NCBI RefSeq assembly: GCF_014204895.1
Contig: NZ_JACHMF010000001.1
Coordinates: forward strand, 2,294,001-2,358,000
Source: Paractinoplanes abujensis
GTDB lineage: Bacteria; Actinomycetota; Actinomycetes; Mycobacteriales; Micromonosporaceae
Length of the DNA: 64,000 nt
Direction of reading: 5' to 3'
Position numbers and translations under genes: made by a program. Shown here piece by piece: positions 1-7,295 of the stretch (its first letter is position 1; each line of letters opens with the position of its first letter). The notes under the pieces are model-generated. The model saw nothing but the letters and a program-made list of their open reading frames with translations. It did not search any database and had not been told where the DNA came from.

Positions 1-329
1 TCGCCGGCTGCCGCGGCGAACAGGGTCATCGACGAGCGCAGCTTGAGGTCATCGGGATGACCGAAGACGTCGGCCGCGCTCTTGTCCGTCCTCGTCAGGA
101 TGCCGGCCAGCTCACGGAGTCGCGGGCCCAGCACCGGGTGATCCAGGTACGCCTTGGCCTCGGCGAGGTCCTTGATCGCGTACGCCTGGGCTGTGGGGCT
201 GGAACCGAGGCCGGTGAGCTGCGGGAAGACGAACCACATCCAGTGCGTGCGCTTGCGCCCCGCCGTCAGCTCGGCCTTCGCGGCGGCGTGGACGCCTTCC
301 TGGGCCTGCACGAACCGGTGAAGACTCAT
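1..329 (-). CDS. DUF1810 family protein (3' part outside window)
   Basis: Reading the minus strand from an ATG at 329 gives a protein that begins MSLHRFVQAQEGVHAAAKAE and continues with MWFVFPQLTGLG, an EAKAYLDHPVLGPRL block and HPDDLKLRSSMTLFA. These blocks are the hallmarks of the DUF1810 (YcgK-like) family, a small alpha-helical cytosolic protein family of about 140 residues without a settled biochemical role. About 109 residues are visible; the C-terminus lies beyond position 1, so this is a fragment by window edge, not a pseudogene. It is divergent from the lectin gene downstream. The family call is strong; function is unknown. Confidence 0.85.
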   Translation of the reverse strand, partial: MSLHRFVQAQEGVHAAAKAELTAGRKRTHWMWFVFPQLTGLGSSPTAQAYAIKDLAEAKAYLDHPVLGPRLRELAGILTRTDKSAADVFGHPDDLKLRSSMTLFAAAAG

Positions 330-416
330 GCCGTTTTCCGTTCCCGCCCCGGGCCTGCGCAAACCCGCCTAGTGTGAGTCGACCCCCCGCCCGCATCTTC
401 GTGGAAGAAGGCTCTC

Positions 417-887
417 ATGCGCGCGGTATTCTCCGTCTTCGCCCTGGTGGCGGCGCTCGCCGGACCGGCCGCCCCGGCTCAGGCGGCACCGGCCTTGCAG
501 TTCATCAGCAGCCACGACGGCCGCTGCCTCGACGCCGACATCTCGACCGCTACCCACGACGGCACCAAAGTGCAGGCGTGGCAGTGCATCGACGGCAACC
601 GCAACCAGCGCTGGCGGCACTACAGCGACGGCACGATCCGCAGCCTGTGGGACGGGCGCTGCCTCGACGAGGACATCGCGGGCGGTGTTCGCAACGGCAC
701 GAAGGTGCAGCTGTGGGCGTGCAACGGCTGGCTGAACCAGAAGTGGGACGTCCACGCCGACGGCACGATCACCAACCGGCACGACGGCCGCTGCCTCGAC
801 GAGGACATCGCCGGCGGCACCCGGAACGGGACGAAGGTGCAGGTTTGGGACTGCAACGGGTGGCTCAACCAGAAATGGCACCGATAA
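417..887 (+). CDS. Secreted ricin B-type (beta-trefoil) lectin domain protein
   Basis: A 156-residue protein with a typical signal peptide (hydrophobic stretch about residues 4-18, likely cleavage after AQA near residue 23). The mature part is almost exactly one beta-trefoil: three repeats each carrying a DGRCLD/E turn and a closing QxW motif (NQRW, NQKW, NQKW), the fold signature of ricin B-type lectins (CBM13-like). It probably binds carbohydrate outside the cell. No catalytic domain is attached, which is unusual because actinomycete copies are commonly appended to glycoside hydrolases. A GAAGAAGG ribosome-binding site precedes the ATG. It is monocistronic or leads into the membrane protein at 915. 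Confidence 0.88.
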   Translation: MRAVFSVFALVAALAGPAAPAQAAPALQFISSHDGRCLDADISTATHDGTKVQAWQCIDGNRNQRWRHYSDGTIRSLWDGRCLDEDIAGGVRNGTKVQLWACNGWLNQKWDVHADGTITNRHDGRCLDEDIAGGTRNGTKVQVWDCNGWLNQKWHR

Positions 888-914
888 CCCCGCAAAAGCG
901 ACGAGAATGACCTG

Positions 915-1688
915 ATGTCGGAAGCCGAGTTTCTCGGGTACGCCGGGTCACTGGCCGTCGCGGGTCTGCTGTTCCTGATCCTCGCCGTGTTCGGGCTGGG
1001 CCAAGGCCTGGTGCTGCGCGTGCTCGACGTGCTGCTGGGCCTGGCCTTCCTCGGGTACGCGGGCTACCTGATGGTGGCCGCGCCCGACGAGCCGTTCATG
1101 ACGTGGCTGGTCCACCTCACGCCGGCGGCCGGGCTGGTGGTCGCGCTGACCGCACGGCGGCGCGCCCGGGCCCGGCTCAGGCGGCTCGAGGAAGAGCACA
1201 GCGCCAAGCCGTACGCAGGGCAGGAAGCGGCAGTCACCACGGAGCGGCAACCCTATCCGTCGCCGCCGGCGCCGCTCGACCCGTCGGCGCCCGCGGCGAA
1301 GCGCAAGCCGGAGGCGGCCACCCCCGATGGCGGCAAGTCGACCGGGGTGGCCTCACCGGCCATGCCGTCCGGGCTGCCCAAGGAGGCCCCGGCCGGGCAG
1401 GCGCCGGCCGGGGCCACGCCGCGGCCGCCGCGGCCGTCCGGGTTGCCGCAGCTGCGGCCCGCGGTGGCCGAGCCGCCACCGGCGCATGCCGCACCCGGAC
1501 CCGCCGCGCCGGGAGCGCACGCCCGGCCCGCCGGTCAGCACGCCGCGCCGGCTTCGCACGCGGAACCGACGGCGGCCTCGGCCGACGACGACGAACGGGC
1601 CTACCGGGCGCGGCACGGGACACCCTCGGCGGAGACGGCGCATCACGACTACACGGGCGGGCGGCACCGCGCCGACGGGGAGTCCTGA
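915..1688 (+). CDS. Membrane protein with long Pro/Ala-rich cytosolic tail
   Basis: A 257-residue protein. The first ~80 residues contain three hydrophobic helices (about 8-29, 34-54 and 62-78), followed by a basic stop-transfer segment rich in Arg. Residues from ~105 to the end are Pro/Ala/Gly-rich with clusters of His and no recognisable fold, so probably disordered. I do not recognise the family. It starts 27 bp after the lectin stop, so cotranscription is possible. The disordered tail could be a protein-interaction or cell-wall-proximal segment; that is inference. Confidence 0.7.
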   Translation: MSEAEFLGYAGSLAVAGLLFLILAVFGLGQGLVLRVLDVLLGLAFLGYAGYLMVAAPDEPFMTWLVHLTPAAGLVVALTARRRARARLRRLEEEHSAKPYAGQEAAVTTERQPYPSPPAPLDPSAPAAKRKPEAATPDGGKSTGVASPAMPSGLPKEAPAGQAPAGATPRPPRPSGLPQLRPAVAEPPPAHAAPGPAAPGAHARPAGQHAAPASHAEPTAASADDDERAYRARHGTPSAETAHHDYTGGRHRADGES

Positions 1689-1707
1689 GCGTGGCTAGGG
1701 TGTCGGG

Positions 1708-2316
1708 GTGGACTACCGCCGGACGTACCGCTCCGCCGCCGTCACCTTCGTCGACCTCGTGGGCCGGGTGCCCGCCGGCCGTCTCGACGGCCCCGGCCTC
1801 GGCGACTGGACGCTGCGGGCCTTGATCGGGCACACGCTGAGCTCGGCGCTGATCCAGGTCCCGTCGGTACTGGGCACTCCTGCGACGCCGGTCAACGTCG
1901 CCGCCGCGGAGGGCTATTTCGCTTTCGTACGGGACGTTCCCGCTGACGTTTACGCCGCCGCGCTCGCTGCTTGCGACGTGGACGCCCGGGAATCGGCCGC
2001 CTCGATCGACGCCGCCGGGTCCCTGGCCGGCCGGGCGACGCAGGCCCTGGCGGCGGTCGGCGACGACGACGTGGTGGCCACACCCGTCGGCGGCATGCGG
2101 GTGCGGGACTGGCTTCCCACCCGGACGTTCGAGCTGGTGGTGCACGGGACCGATGTGGCGGCCGCGGCCGGTGTTCCGGTCGAGTTCGACCCGGCCGCCG
2201 TGGCCGAGTCGACGGTGCTGGCCGCGAGGATCGCCGTGGCCCTGGGTGACGGCTCGGCGGTGCTGCGGGCGCTCACCGGCCGGGCGGGCCTGCCCGAGAA
2301 GTTCACTGTCGTGTAG
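1708..2316 (+). CDS. Maleylpyruvate isomerase-like (mycothiol-dependent/DinB-type) protein
   Basis: A 202-residue protein starting at GTG. The N-terminal half has the layout of the MDMPI N-terminal/DinB-like four-helix fold: a GLGDWTLRALIGHT motif (residues ~31-45) where the His is a likely metal ligand, and RTFELVVHGTDVAAA (~140-155), the second conserved His motif of the TIGR03083 family. Members are thought to use mycothiol or other thiols and a divalent metal; the substrate here is unknown. It sits 20 bp after the membrane-protein gene. Family call is good, function not assigned. Confidence 0.78.
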   Translation: MDYRRTYRSAAVTFVDLVGRVPAGRLDGPGLGDWTLRALIGHTLSSALIQVPSVLGTPATPVNVAAAEGYFAFVRDVPADVYAAALAACDVDARESAASIDAAGSLAGRATQALAAVGDDDVVATPVGGMRVRDWLPTRTFELVVHGTDVAAAAGVPVEFDPAAVAESTVLAARIAVALGDGSAVLRALTGRAGLPEKFTVV

Positions 2317-2398
2317 AACCTGAGGCTTTCCGCGCGGTCTCACCGAACTGCAACCGTCCTGCACTCCGTCGCGTCGCGTCTCGCCCGAAGAGGGGGAT

Positions 2399-2671
2399 AT
2401 GACCGACACGATGATTATCGAACTGGGTCTGGGCGCCATGACGATCGCGGCCAAGATGTGCGCCCCGGTCCTGCTCACGGCGCTGGCAGTCGGTTTCGCC
2501 ATCTCGCTGTTCCAGTCGGTGACCCAGATCCAGGAAGCCACGTTGTCCTTCGTCCCGAAGGCCGCCGCCGTCTGCGCCGCCCTGCTCTTCTCGGGCAACT
2601 GGATGCTCCACGAGATGGTCAACTACACGACGCAACTCTTCGGCCGCATCCCCGAGCTGATCGCCGCCTGA
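2399..2671 (+). CDS. fliQ: Flagellar biosynthetic protein FliQ (orphan copy)
   Basis: A 90-residue protein with two hydrophobic helices (about residues 17-37 and 50-72). The central VTQIQEATLSFVPKAAAV block followed by GNWMLHEMVNY and LFGRIPELI matches the FliQ/SpaQ/EscS export-gate family (E. coli FliQ has ATQINEMTLSFIPK and GPWML), and the length is the family's usual 89-90. FliQ packs around FliP and FliR to form the gate through which flagellar subunits are exported across the membrane. A GAGGGGG ribosome-binding site lies just before the ATG. No fliP, fliR, flhA or flhB is nearby, so the gene is detached from a flagellar cluster. Confidence 0.92.
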   Translation: MTDTMIIELGLGAMTIAAKMCAPVLLTALAVGFAISLFQSVTQIQEATLSFVPKAAAVCAALLFSGNWMLHEMVNYTTQLFGRIPELIAA

Positions 2672-2701
2672 ACCCGCACCGGGCGCTTCCGGGCGTCCCG
2701 C

Positions 2702-3871
2702 TCAGCGGCCCAGAACGCGTTCGCGCAGCCGGTGGAGGGCATCGGCCCGCGCACCGCAGAGCGACGGCTCGTTGTCCACAGCGGCCGCCCGGACCTCGAC
2801 GTGCCGGGGCAGCCGCGTCGTCTCCCGCGCGACGGCGTCGATCAGCGCGATGCCCCAGCGCCCGCCGACGACGATCACTTCCGGATCGATCAGGGTGGCC
2901 AGCGCCGCGAGCAGTCCACCGACCGCGGACACGACCTCCGGCGGGCGCTTGTCGAGCAGCAATCCGACGTCGATGGCCGTCGAGCCGCCGGAGCGCCGCA
3001 GCCCGAGCTCCCCGAACACCTCGATCAACGGCATCGCCACCCCGCCCGGGCCCACCGTGATCAGGTGTGCCACCTCCCCGGCGAGGCCTCGATGCCCGCG
3101 CCGCACCTCGCCGTCGCTGACGATCGCGCAGCCCAGCCCCTCGTCGAGATACACGTAGGCGAAGTCGTCCCGCGGGTTGGCCGTGCGTTCGGCCTGCGCG
3201 GCCCAGTTGACGTCGTTATCAACATGAACGGGCCCGTCAACACGATCCGCCAGCACCGCCACCGGATCGATCTCCCCCAGCAGGAACGGCGCGTCCGGCA
3301 ACTGCAGCAGCCGCCCGCTGTGCCGGTCCACCGGATCCGCCGCACTCACCACAGCCAGCCGCGGCCGCCCCGGCCCGGCGCCACCGTCCGCGCTGGGGCC
3401 ACCTGAGCTCGCGGCGTCGGCGTCGGCGGCGGCGCGGCCGGCACGGTCGCGGGCGCGGGCGCACGCGTCGTCCACCGCGGCGGCCAGGGCCCGGGCGACG
3501 TCGTCGGGGCGGGCGGGACGGCCGATCCGCGCCTCGGCACGGGCCAGCAGATCCCCGTACGCGTCGATCTGCTCGGCCACGACACCTTCGGGGGCGATGC
3601 TCACGGCCAGCGCCGTCCCGGCGCCGGGGGCCAGCGAGTAGTAGGTGCCGACCCGGCCCTTGCCGCGGCCGCCCGGGGTGCGGCGGCCGGTGTCCACCAC
3701 CAGGCCGGCCTCGGTCAAGCGGCGCACGCTCTCGCCGGCTGTGGGTTTGGAGATGCCCGTCTCTGTGGACAACTCGGCACGTGTCAGCAGTCGATGACGC
3801 ATCAAGGCGCGCAGCACGTGCTCGTCGGTGAGCGATCGCAGGATGTCCTGCGAGGGGCGGGCCGGATCCAC
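2702..3871 (-). CDS. ROK family transcriptional regulator
   Basis: A 389-residue protein (GTG start). Residues ~10-70 form a winged helix-turn-helix (MRHRLLTRAELSTETGISKP, then VRRLTEAGLVVDTGRR), and the rest is a ROK sugar-kinase-like domain with a VHVDNDVNWAAQAER segment and a DEGLGCAIVSDGEVRRGHRG segment. The usual ROK zinc motif (CxCGxxGC) is absent, which is common in some actinomycete ROK regulators. It is divergent from the DUF1479 gene, and two near-identical palindromes fill the 90-bp gap, so it probably represses itself and the neighbour in response to a sugar or related ligand. The ligand is unknown. Confidence 0.87.
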   Translation of the reverse strand: MDPARPSQDILRSLTDEHVLRALMRHRLLTRAELSTETGISKPTAGESVRRLTEAGLVVDTGRRTPGGRGKGRVGTYYSLAPGAGTALAVSIAPEGVVAEQIDAYGDLLARAEARIGRPARPDDVARALAAAVDDACARARDRAGRAAADADAASSGGPSADGGAGPGRPRLAVVSAADPVDRHSGRLLQLPDAPFLLGEIDPVAVLADRVDGPVHVDNDVNWAAQAERTANPRDDFAYVYLDEGLGCAIVSDGEVRRGHRGLAGEVAHLITVGPGGVAMPLIEVFGELGLRRSGGSTAIDVGLLLDKRPPEVVSAVGGLLAALATLIDPEVIVVGGRWGIALIDAVARETTRLPRHVEVRAAAVDNEPSLCGARADALHRLRERVLGR

Positions 3872-3878
3872 GATGCCA

Positions 3879-3903
3879 TTCTAGTCAGGGCTCTTGCCTA
3901 GAA
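3879..3903. promoter_or_regulatory. Palindromic operator 1 of the ROK/DUF1479 divergent promoter
   Basis: A 25-bp site with arms TTCTAG and CTAGAA separated by 13 bp, starting 8 bp upstream of the ROK gene's GTG. It repeats with the same spacing at 3927-3951 (start-to-start distance 48 bp). Two copies of the same rare, AT-richer palindrome in an otherwise GC-rich gap are best explained as operators for the adjacent ROK regulator. Confidence 0.7.
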
Positions 3904-3926
3904 GGGTCGCGGGGCCTTACCGTCGT

Positions 3927-3951
3927 TTCTAGTTAAGGGACATGACTAGAA
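3927..3951. promoter_or_regulatory. Palindromic operator 2 of the ROK/DUF1479 divergent promoter
   Basis: A 25-bp palindrome with arms TTCTAGT and ACTAGAA separated by 11 bp; the right arm runs directly into the AGGAGG ribosome-binding site of the DUF1479 gene (start 3962). Binding here could block transcription start or ribosome access for that gene. Confidence 0.7.
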
Positions 3952-3961
3952 GGAGGCCGCC

Positions 3962-5230
3962 ATGCCGCTCCCCCACTGGGAGGAGACGCCCACCGACCTG
4001 ACCGGCGCGATCCGTGAGATCAAGGCCGCGCTGCGAGCGCAGATCGCCGCCTCCGGCCGTACGGTGGAAGAGGTTTTCGCCGTGGTCGAGCGGGACGTCG
4101 CGGCCGAGGTCGCCGAGATCGCCGCGGCCAAGGCCCGGGGCGAGACGGTGTGGCCGGTCATCTCCTACGCCGACATCGAGGCCGGCACGGTCAGCACCGC
4201 CGACGTCGCCCGGCTGCGCAAGCGCGGCTGTTCGGTGGTGCGCGGCCACTTCCCGCGTGAGCAGGCCCTCGGCTGGGACACCGGGATCGTTCAGTACGTC
4301 GAGGAGAACGCGTTCTTCGAGAACTACCGTGGCCCCGGCGACGACTTCTTCGGCAGTGTCGGCTCCAAGCCCGAGATCTACCCGATCTACTGGTCGCACG
4401 CGCAGATGGAGGCCCGGCAGAGCGACCGGATGGCGCGGGTCCAGGCGTTCCTCAACAGCCAGTGGAAACACACCTCGGACGACGGCACCCAGTGGTTCGA
4501 CCCGGAACGTGACTCGCTCTACCCCGATCGCATCCGCCGCCGGCCCGAGGGCGCCGACTCGGCCGGTCTGGGCACGCACCTCGACCCGGGCACGCTCGAC
4601 CTGTGGATGACGCAGGCCTACCAGCAGGCCTTCCGGCACCTGTTCGACGGGTCGGTGGAGCAGTACGACCCGTGGGACGCCGCCTACCGCACGTCCGGCC
4701 CGCAGTATCCGGGGTCCACGATGTGCTCGGCCTTCCGCACCTTCCAGGGCTGGACGGCGCTCTCCGACATGGCCCACGACCAGGGAGTCCTGCACACCGT
4801 GCCGATCCCGGGCGCGATGGCGTACCTGATGTTGCGACCCCTGCTCAACGACGTCCCCGACGACGACATGTGCGGCGTGACCGTCAACCAGGTCTTCCCG
4901 GCCACCGACAAGTGGCACGGCCTGCTGATGGAGGCGCTGGCCGGCATCCCCGACGTGCAGGCGGGCGACTCCGTCTGGTGGCACTGCGACATGATCCACA
5001 GCGTCGCGCCCGTGCAGGACCAGAAGGGCTGGGGCAACGTCATGTACATCCCCGCCGCCCCGTGGTGCCCGCGCAACGAGGCGTACGCGTCCTCGGTCCG
5101 CGAGGCTTTCCGCACCGGCTCGAGCCCGTCCGACTTCCCCGCCGAACACTACGAGCGCGACTGGCGGAACCGCTTCACCGAGGCCGACCTGAACACGACG
5201 GGCCGCCGCGGCCTCGGCCTCGTCCCCTGA
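3962..5230 (+). CDS. DUF1479 (YbiU-like) putative Fe(II)/2-oxoglutarate oxygenase
   Basis: A 422-residue protein that resembles the DUF1479 family throughout, close to the usual length of ~420. The expected iron-binding facial triad is visible: HLDPGTLD (residues ~204-211) supplies His and Asp, and DSVWWHCDMIHSVAPV (~338-353) supplies the distal His; fungal and bacterial members are predicted non-haem oxygenases. The substrate is unknown. A perfect AGGAGG precedes the ATG. The gene is divergent from a ROK regulator and follows operator 2, so its expression is probably tuned by a carbohydrate-like signal. Confidence 0.85.
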   Translation: MPLPHWEETPTDLTGAIREIKAALRAQIAASGRTVEEVFAVVERDVAAEVAEIAAAKARGETVWPVISYADIEAGTVSTADVARLRKRGCSVVRGHFPREQALGWDTGIVQYVEENAFFENYRGPGDDFFGSVGSKPEIYPIYWSHAQMEARQSDRMARVQAFLNSQWKHTSDDGTQWFDPERDSLYPDRIRRRPEGADSAGLGTHLDPGTLDLWMTQAYQQAFRHLFDGSVEQYDPWDAAYRTSGPQYPGSTMCSAFRTFQGWTALSDMAHDQGVLHTVPIPGAMAYLMLRPLLNDVPDDDMCGVTVNQVFPATDKWHGLLMEALAGIPDVQAGDSVWWHCDMIHSVAPVQDQKGWGNVMYIPAAPWCPRNEAYASSVREAFRTGSSPSDFPAEHYERDWRNRFTEADLNTTGRRGLGLVP

Positions 5231-5248
5231 CCGGTCACCGGCCCGGAT

Positions 5249-5277
5249 ATGACTGCCGTCGCCGCGGCGGCAGTCAT
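5249..5277. terminator. Hairpin after DUF1479 gene
   Basis: Perfect 10-bp inverted repeat (ATGACTGCCG at 5249-5258 and CGGCAGTCAT at 5268-5277) with a 9-nt loop, lying between the DUF1479 stop and the GNAT start. No T-tract follows, so it may be a processing or pausing hairpin, or a protein-binding palindrome, instead of a classical terminator. Confidence 0.45.
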
Positions 5278-5288
5278 AGGGTCACCGC

Positions 5289-5768
5289 ATGACCAACGTG
5301 CGGCGGGCCACCGCGGAGGACGCGCCGGAGCTGGTGCGGCTGCGGGGAGTGCTGTTCGGCCTCCCCGACGACTCCGACCAGGACGGGTGGCGCGAGGCGT
5401 CACGGCTGATCCTGGTCCGCAGGCTGACCGCGCCGTCACCGACGATGGCCGGCTTCGTCGTGGACCAGTCACCTGACACCACCGGCCGGTTGGCCGCCTC
5501 CGCGGTCGGCATCGTCGAGGAACGGCTGGGCGGCCCGGGCAATCCCCACGGCCTGGTCGGTTACATGTTCAACGTGGCCACCGACCCGGCCCATCGCCGT
5601 CACGGCTACGCCCGCGCCTGCACCGCGGCGCTGCTAGCCTGGTTCACCGCCGAAGGCGCGTACACAGTCGACCTGAGAGCCACCCCGGACGCGGAACCCC
5701 TCTACACGTCCCAGGGTTTCGCCCGCACTGCCGACCCGGCGATGCGGCTGACCCTGCCCCGCAGCTGA
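5289..5768 (+). CDS. GNAT family N-acetyltransferase
   Basis: A 159-residue protein with the GNAT fold: an N-terminal RRATAEDAPELVRLR segment (beta1-alpha1), then MFNVATDPAHRRHGYARACTAALLAW (residues ~97-122), where the basic RRHGYA loop is the acetyl-CoA pyrophosphate-binding motif, and a C-terminal PLYTSQGFARTADPAMRL segment. The acceptor substrate cannot be told from sequence. Start chosen at the ATG at 5289, shortly after the hairpin. Confidence 0.85.
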   Translation: MTNVRRATAEDAPELVRLRGVLFGLPDDSDQDGWREASRLILVRRLTAPSPTMAGFVVDQSPDTTGRLAASAVGIVEERLGGPGNPHGLVGYMFNVATDPAHRRHGYARACTAALLAWFTAEGAYTVDLRATPDAEPLYTSQGFARTADPAMRLTLPRS

Positions 5769-5778
5769 GGAGTCGTCC

Positions 5779-6579
5779 TCACCCGTGGAGCTGTGTCGCC
5801 ACCATGCCGAGCAGCGCCGCGTGCGTGGCGGGGTCAGCGGCGGCGAGCAGACCCTGCCGCCCGGTGTGCAGGGGCCCACCGTCCAGGGCGGTCACCACGC
5901 AGCCCGCGGCCTGGCACAGGGCGATCCCGGCGGCGAAATGCACGCTGTCACGCAGATTCCCGTCGGTGACGTACGCCGCGCGCCGCCCGGCCGCCACCCA
6001 CGCCACGGCGAGCGTGCTCGACACCACCCGCGGCCGGAAGCGCTCGACGAACCGGTCGTCCATCAGCAGCCGCGCCGCCCGGAACCTCGGCGCGTTCGGG
6101 AACGGCGCGTCGGGGTTCAGATCGACGAGGCCGCTGGAGCCGTCCGGCCGCAGCTCGTCGTCCTCGACCCCGGTCTTCCGTACGAGGGCCCGCGCACCGT
6201 CGGTCCAGAAGATTTCGCCGGTGAACGGGTCGGCCGAGGCGGCGGCCAGGCATCGGTCGCCGTCGCGCAGCGCCACGTTGACCGAGACGAGCATCGTCGT
6301 CGCGGCGTAGTTGAGGGTCCCGCACAGCGGGTCGACCAGCCATTCGCGTCCGCCGCCGGCGCCGCCGCTGCGTCCGCTCTCCTCCCCCACGAGGGAGTCC
6401 TCCGGCCGGGCGGTCCGCAGCACCTCGAGGACGGCCTCTTCCGCCGCGAGGTCCGCCTCGGTGGCGAAGTCTCCGGGCGCCTTGCCGAACCGGGCCAGCT
6501 CGGTGCCGTACCGTTCCCGCACGACCGTCGCCCCGGCGGCCGCGGCCGCTGTCGCCAGTTCCCCGTCGGTGATCGACAC
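5779..6579 (-). CDS. Inositol monophosphatase-like protein with altered metal ligands
   Basis: A 266-residue protein (GTG start) with the full IMPase fold: FATEADLAAEEAV near residue 38, GEESG at 65-69, LVDPLCGTLNY at 81-91 and a C-terminal NLRDSVHFAAGIALCQAAG at ~208-226. Active IMPase/FBPase-family enzymes have DP[IL]DGT and [WV]DxAA; here the second Asp is Cys86 and the C-terminal Asp is His214. Two of the usual magnesium ligands are therefore replaced, while Glu66 and Asp83 remain. It could be an inactive homologue, a binding protein, or an enzyme with different metal use. It lies tail-to-tail with the GNAT gene. Confidence 0.8.
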   Translation of the reverse strand: MSITDGELATAAAAAGATVVRERYGTELARFGKAPGDFATEADLAAEEAVLEVLRTARPEDSLVGEESGRSGGAGGGREWLVDPLCGTLNYAATTMLVSVNVALRDGDRCLAAASADPFTGEIFWTDGARALVRKTGVEDDELRPDGSSGLVDLNPDAPFPNAPRFRAARLLMDDRFVERFRPRVVSSTLAVAWVAAGRRAAYVTDGNLRDSVHFAAGIALCQAAGCVVTALDGGPLHTGRQGLLAAADPATHAALLGMVATQLHG

Positions 6580-6659
6580 CGCCCGATCATAGAACGCGGC
6601 GATACTGGGTTGATCTTCGGTGGGTCGTCCACAGGAGCATGGTGCGCGAGGAGGACCGG

Positions 6660-7256
6660 GTGACCCTGGAGGAGCAGCGCCGGCACATGGCGACGGGATC
6701 GATGTACGACGACCTGACTCCCGAACTGCTGGCGGCGCGGCAGCGGACGGTGTTCCTGACGAGCGAGTACAACGCCAGCTTCGGGCAGGAGCAGGACGTG
6801 CGGGAGGCGATCCTGCGGCGGCTGCTGCGCGAAGTGGGCGAGGGGTGTCACTTCGAGCCGACGTTCCGGTGCGAGTTCGGTTTCAACATCCGCGTGGGCG
6901 ACCGGTTCTACGCGAACTTCGACTGCGTGATGCTGGACGGCGGCGGCATCACGATCGGTGATGACGTGCTGTTCGGACCCCGCGTCGGGATCTACACGAG
7001 CAACCACGCGATCGATCCGTTCGAGCGGGCCGCCGGGGGCTGCTACGCGAAACCGGTCGTGATCGGGGACCGGGTCTGGATCGGTGGTGATGTGACGATC
7101 AACCAGGGCGTGACCATCGGCACGGGGTCGATCGTGGGGTCGGGCAGCGTGGTGACCCGGTCGGTGCCGGCGGGCGTCATCGCCGCGGGCAGTCCGGCCC
7201 GGGTGCTGCGCGAGATCACCGACGCGGACAAGACCGGCTTCACCGGCGGTTCGTAA
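6660..7256 (+). CDS. Maltose/galactoside O-acetyltransferase-like hexapeptide protein
   Basis: A 198-residue left-handed beta-helix acetyltransferase. The N-terminal EEQRRHMATGSMYDDLTPEL segment is the family's leading helix (Maa/LacA/NodL), and repeated hexapeptides run from ~90 to 175, including the catalytic-His region YTSNHAIDP. It should transfer acetyl from acetyl-CoA to a sugar or similar acceptor. I place the start at GTG 6660 because a perfect GAGGAGG (6648-6654) sits 5 nt upstream and the protein then begins like characterised family members; an in-frame ATG at 6639 is the alternative. Confidence 0.87.
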   Translation: MTLEEQRRHMATGSMYDDLTPELLAARQRTVFLTSEYNASFGQEQDVREAILRRLLREVGEGCHFEPTFRCEFGFNIRVGDRFYANFDCVMLDGGGITIGDDVLFGPRVGIYTSNHAIDPFERAAGGCYAKPVVIGDRVWIGGDVTINQGVTIGTGSIVGSGSVVTRSVPAGVIAAGSPARVLREITDADKTGFTGGS

Positions 7257-7295
7257 GATCAACCGAGGGTCGCGTACGGGGAAAGGGGTCGGGTC

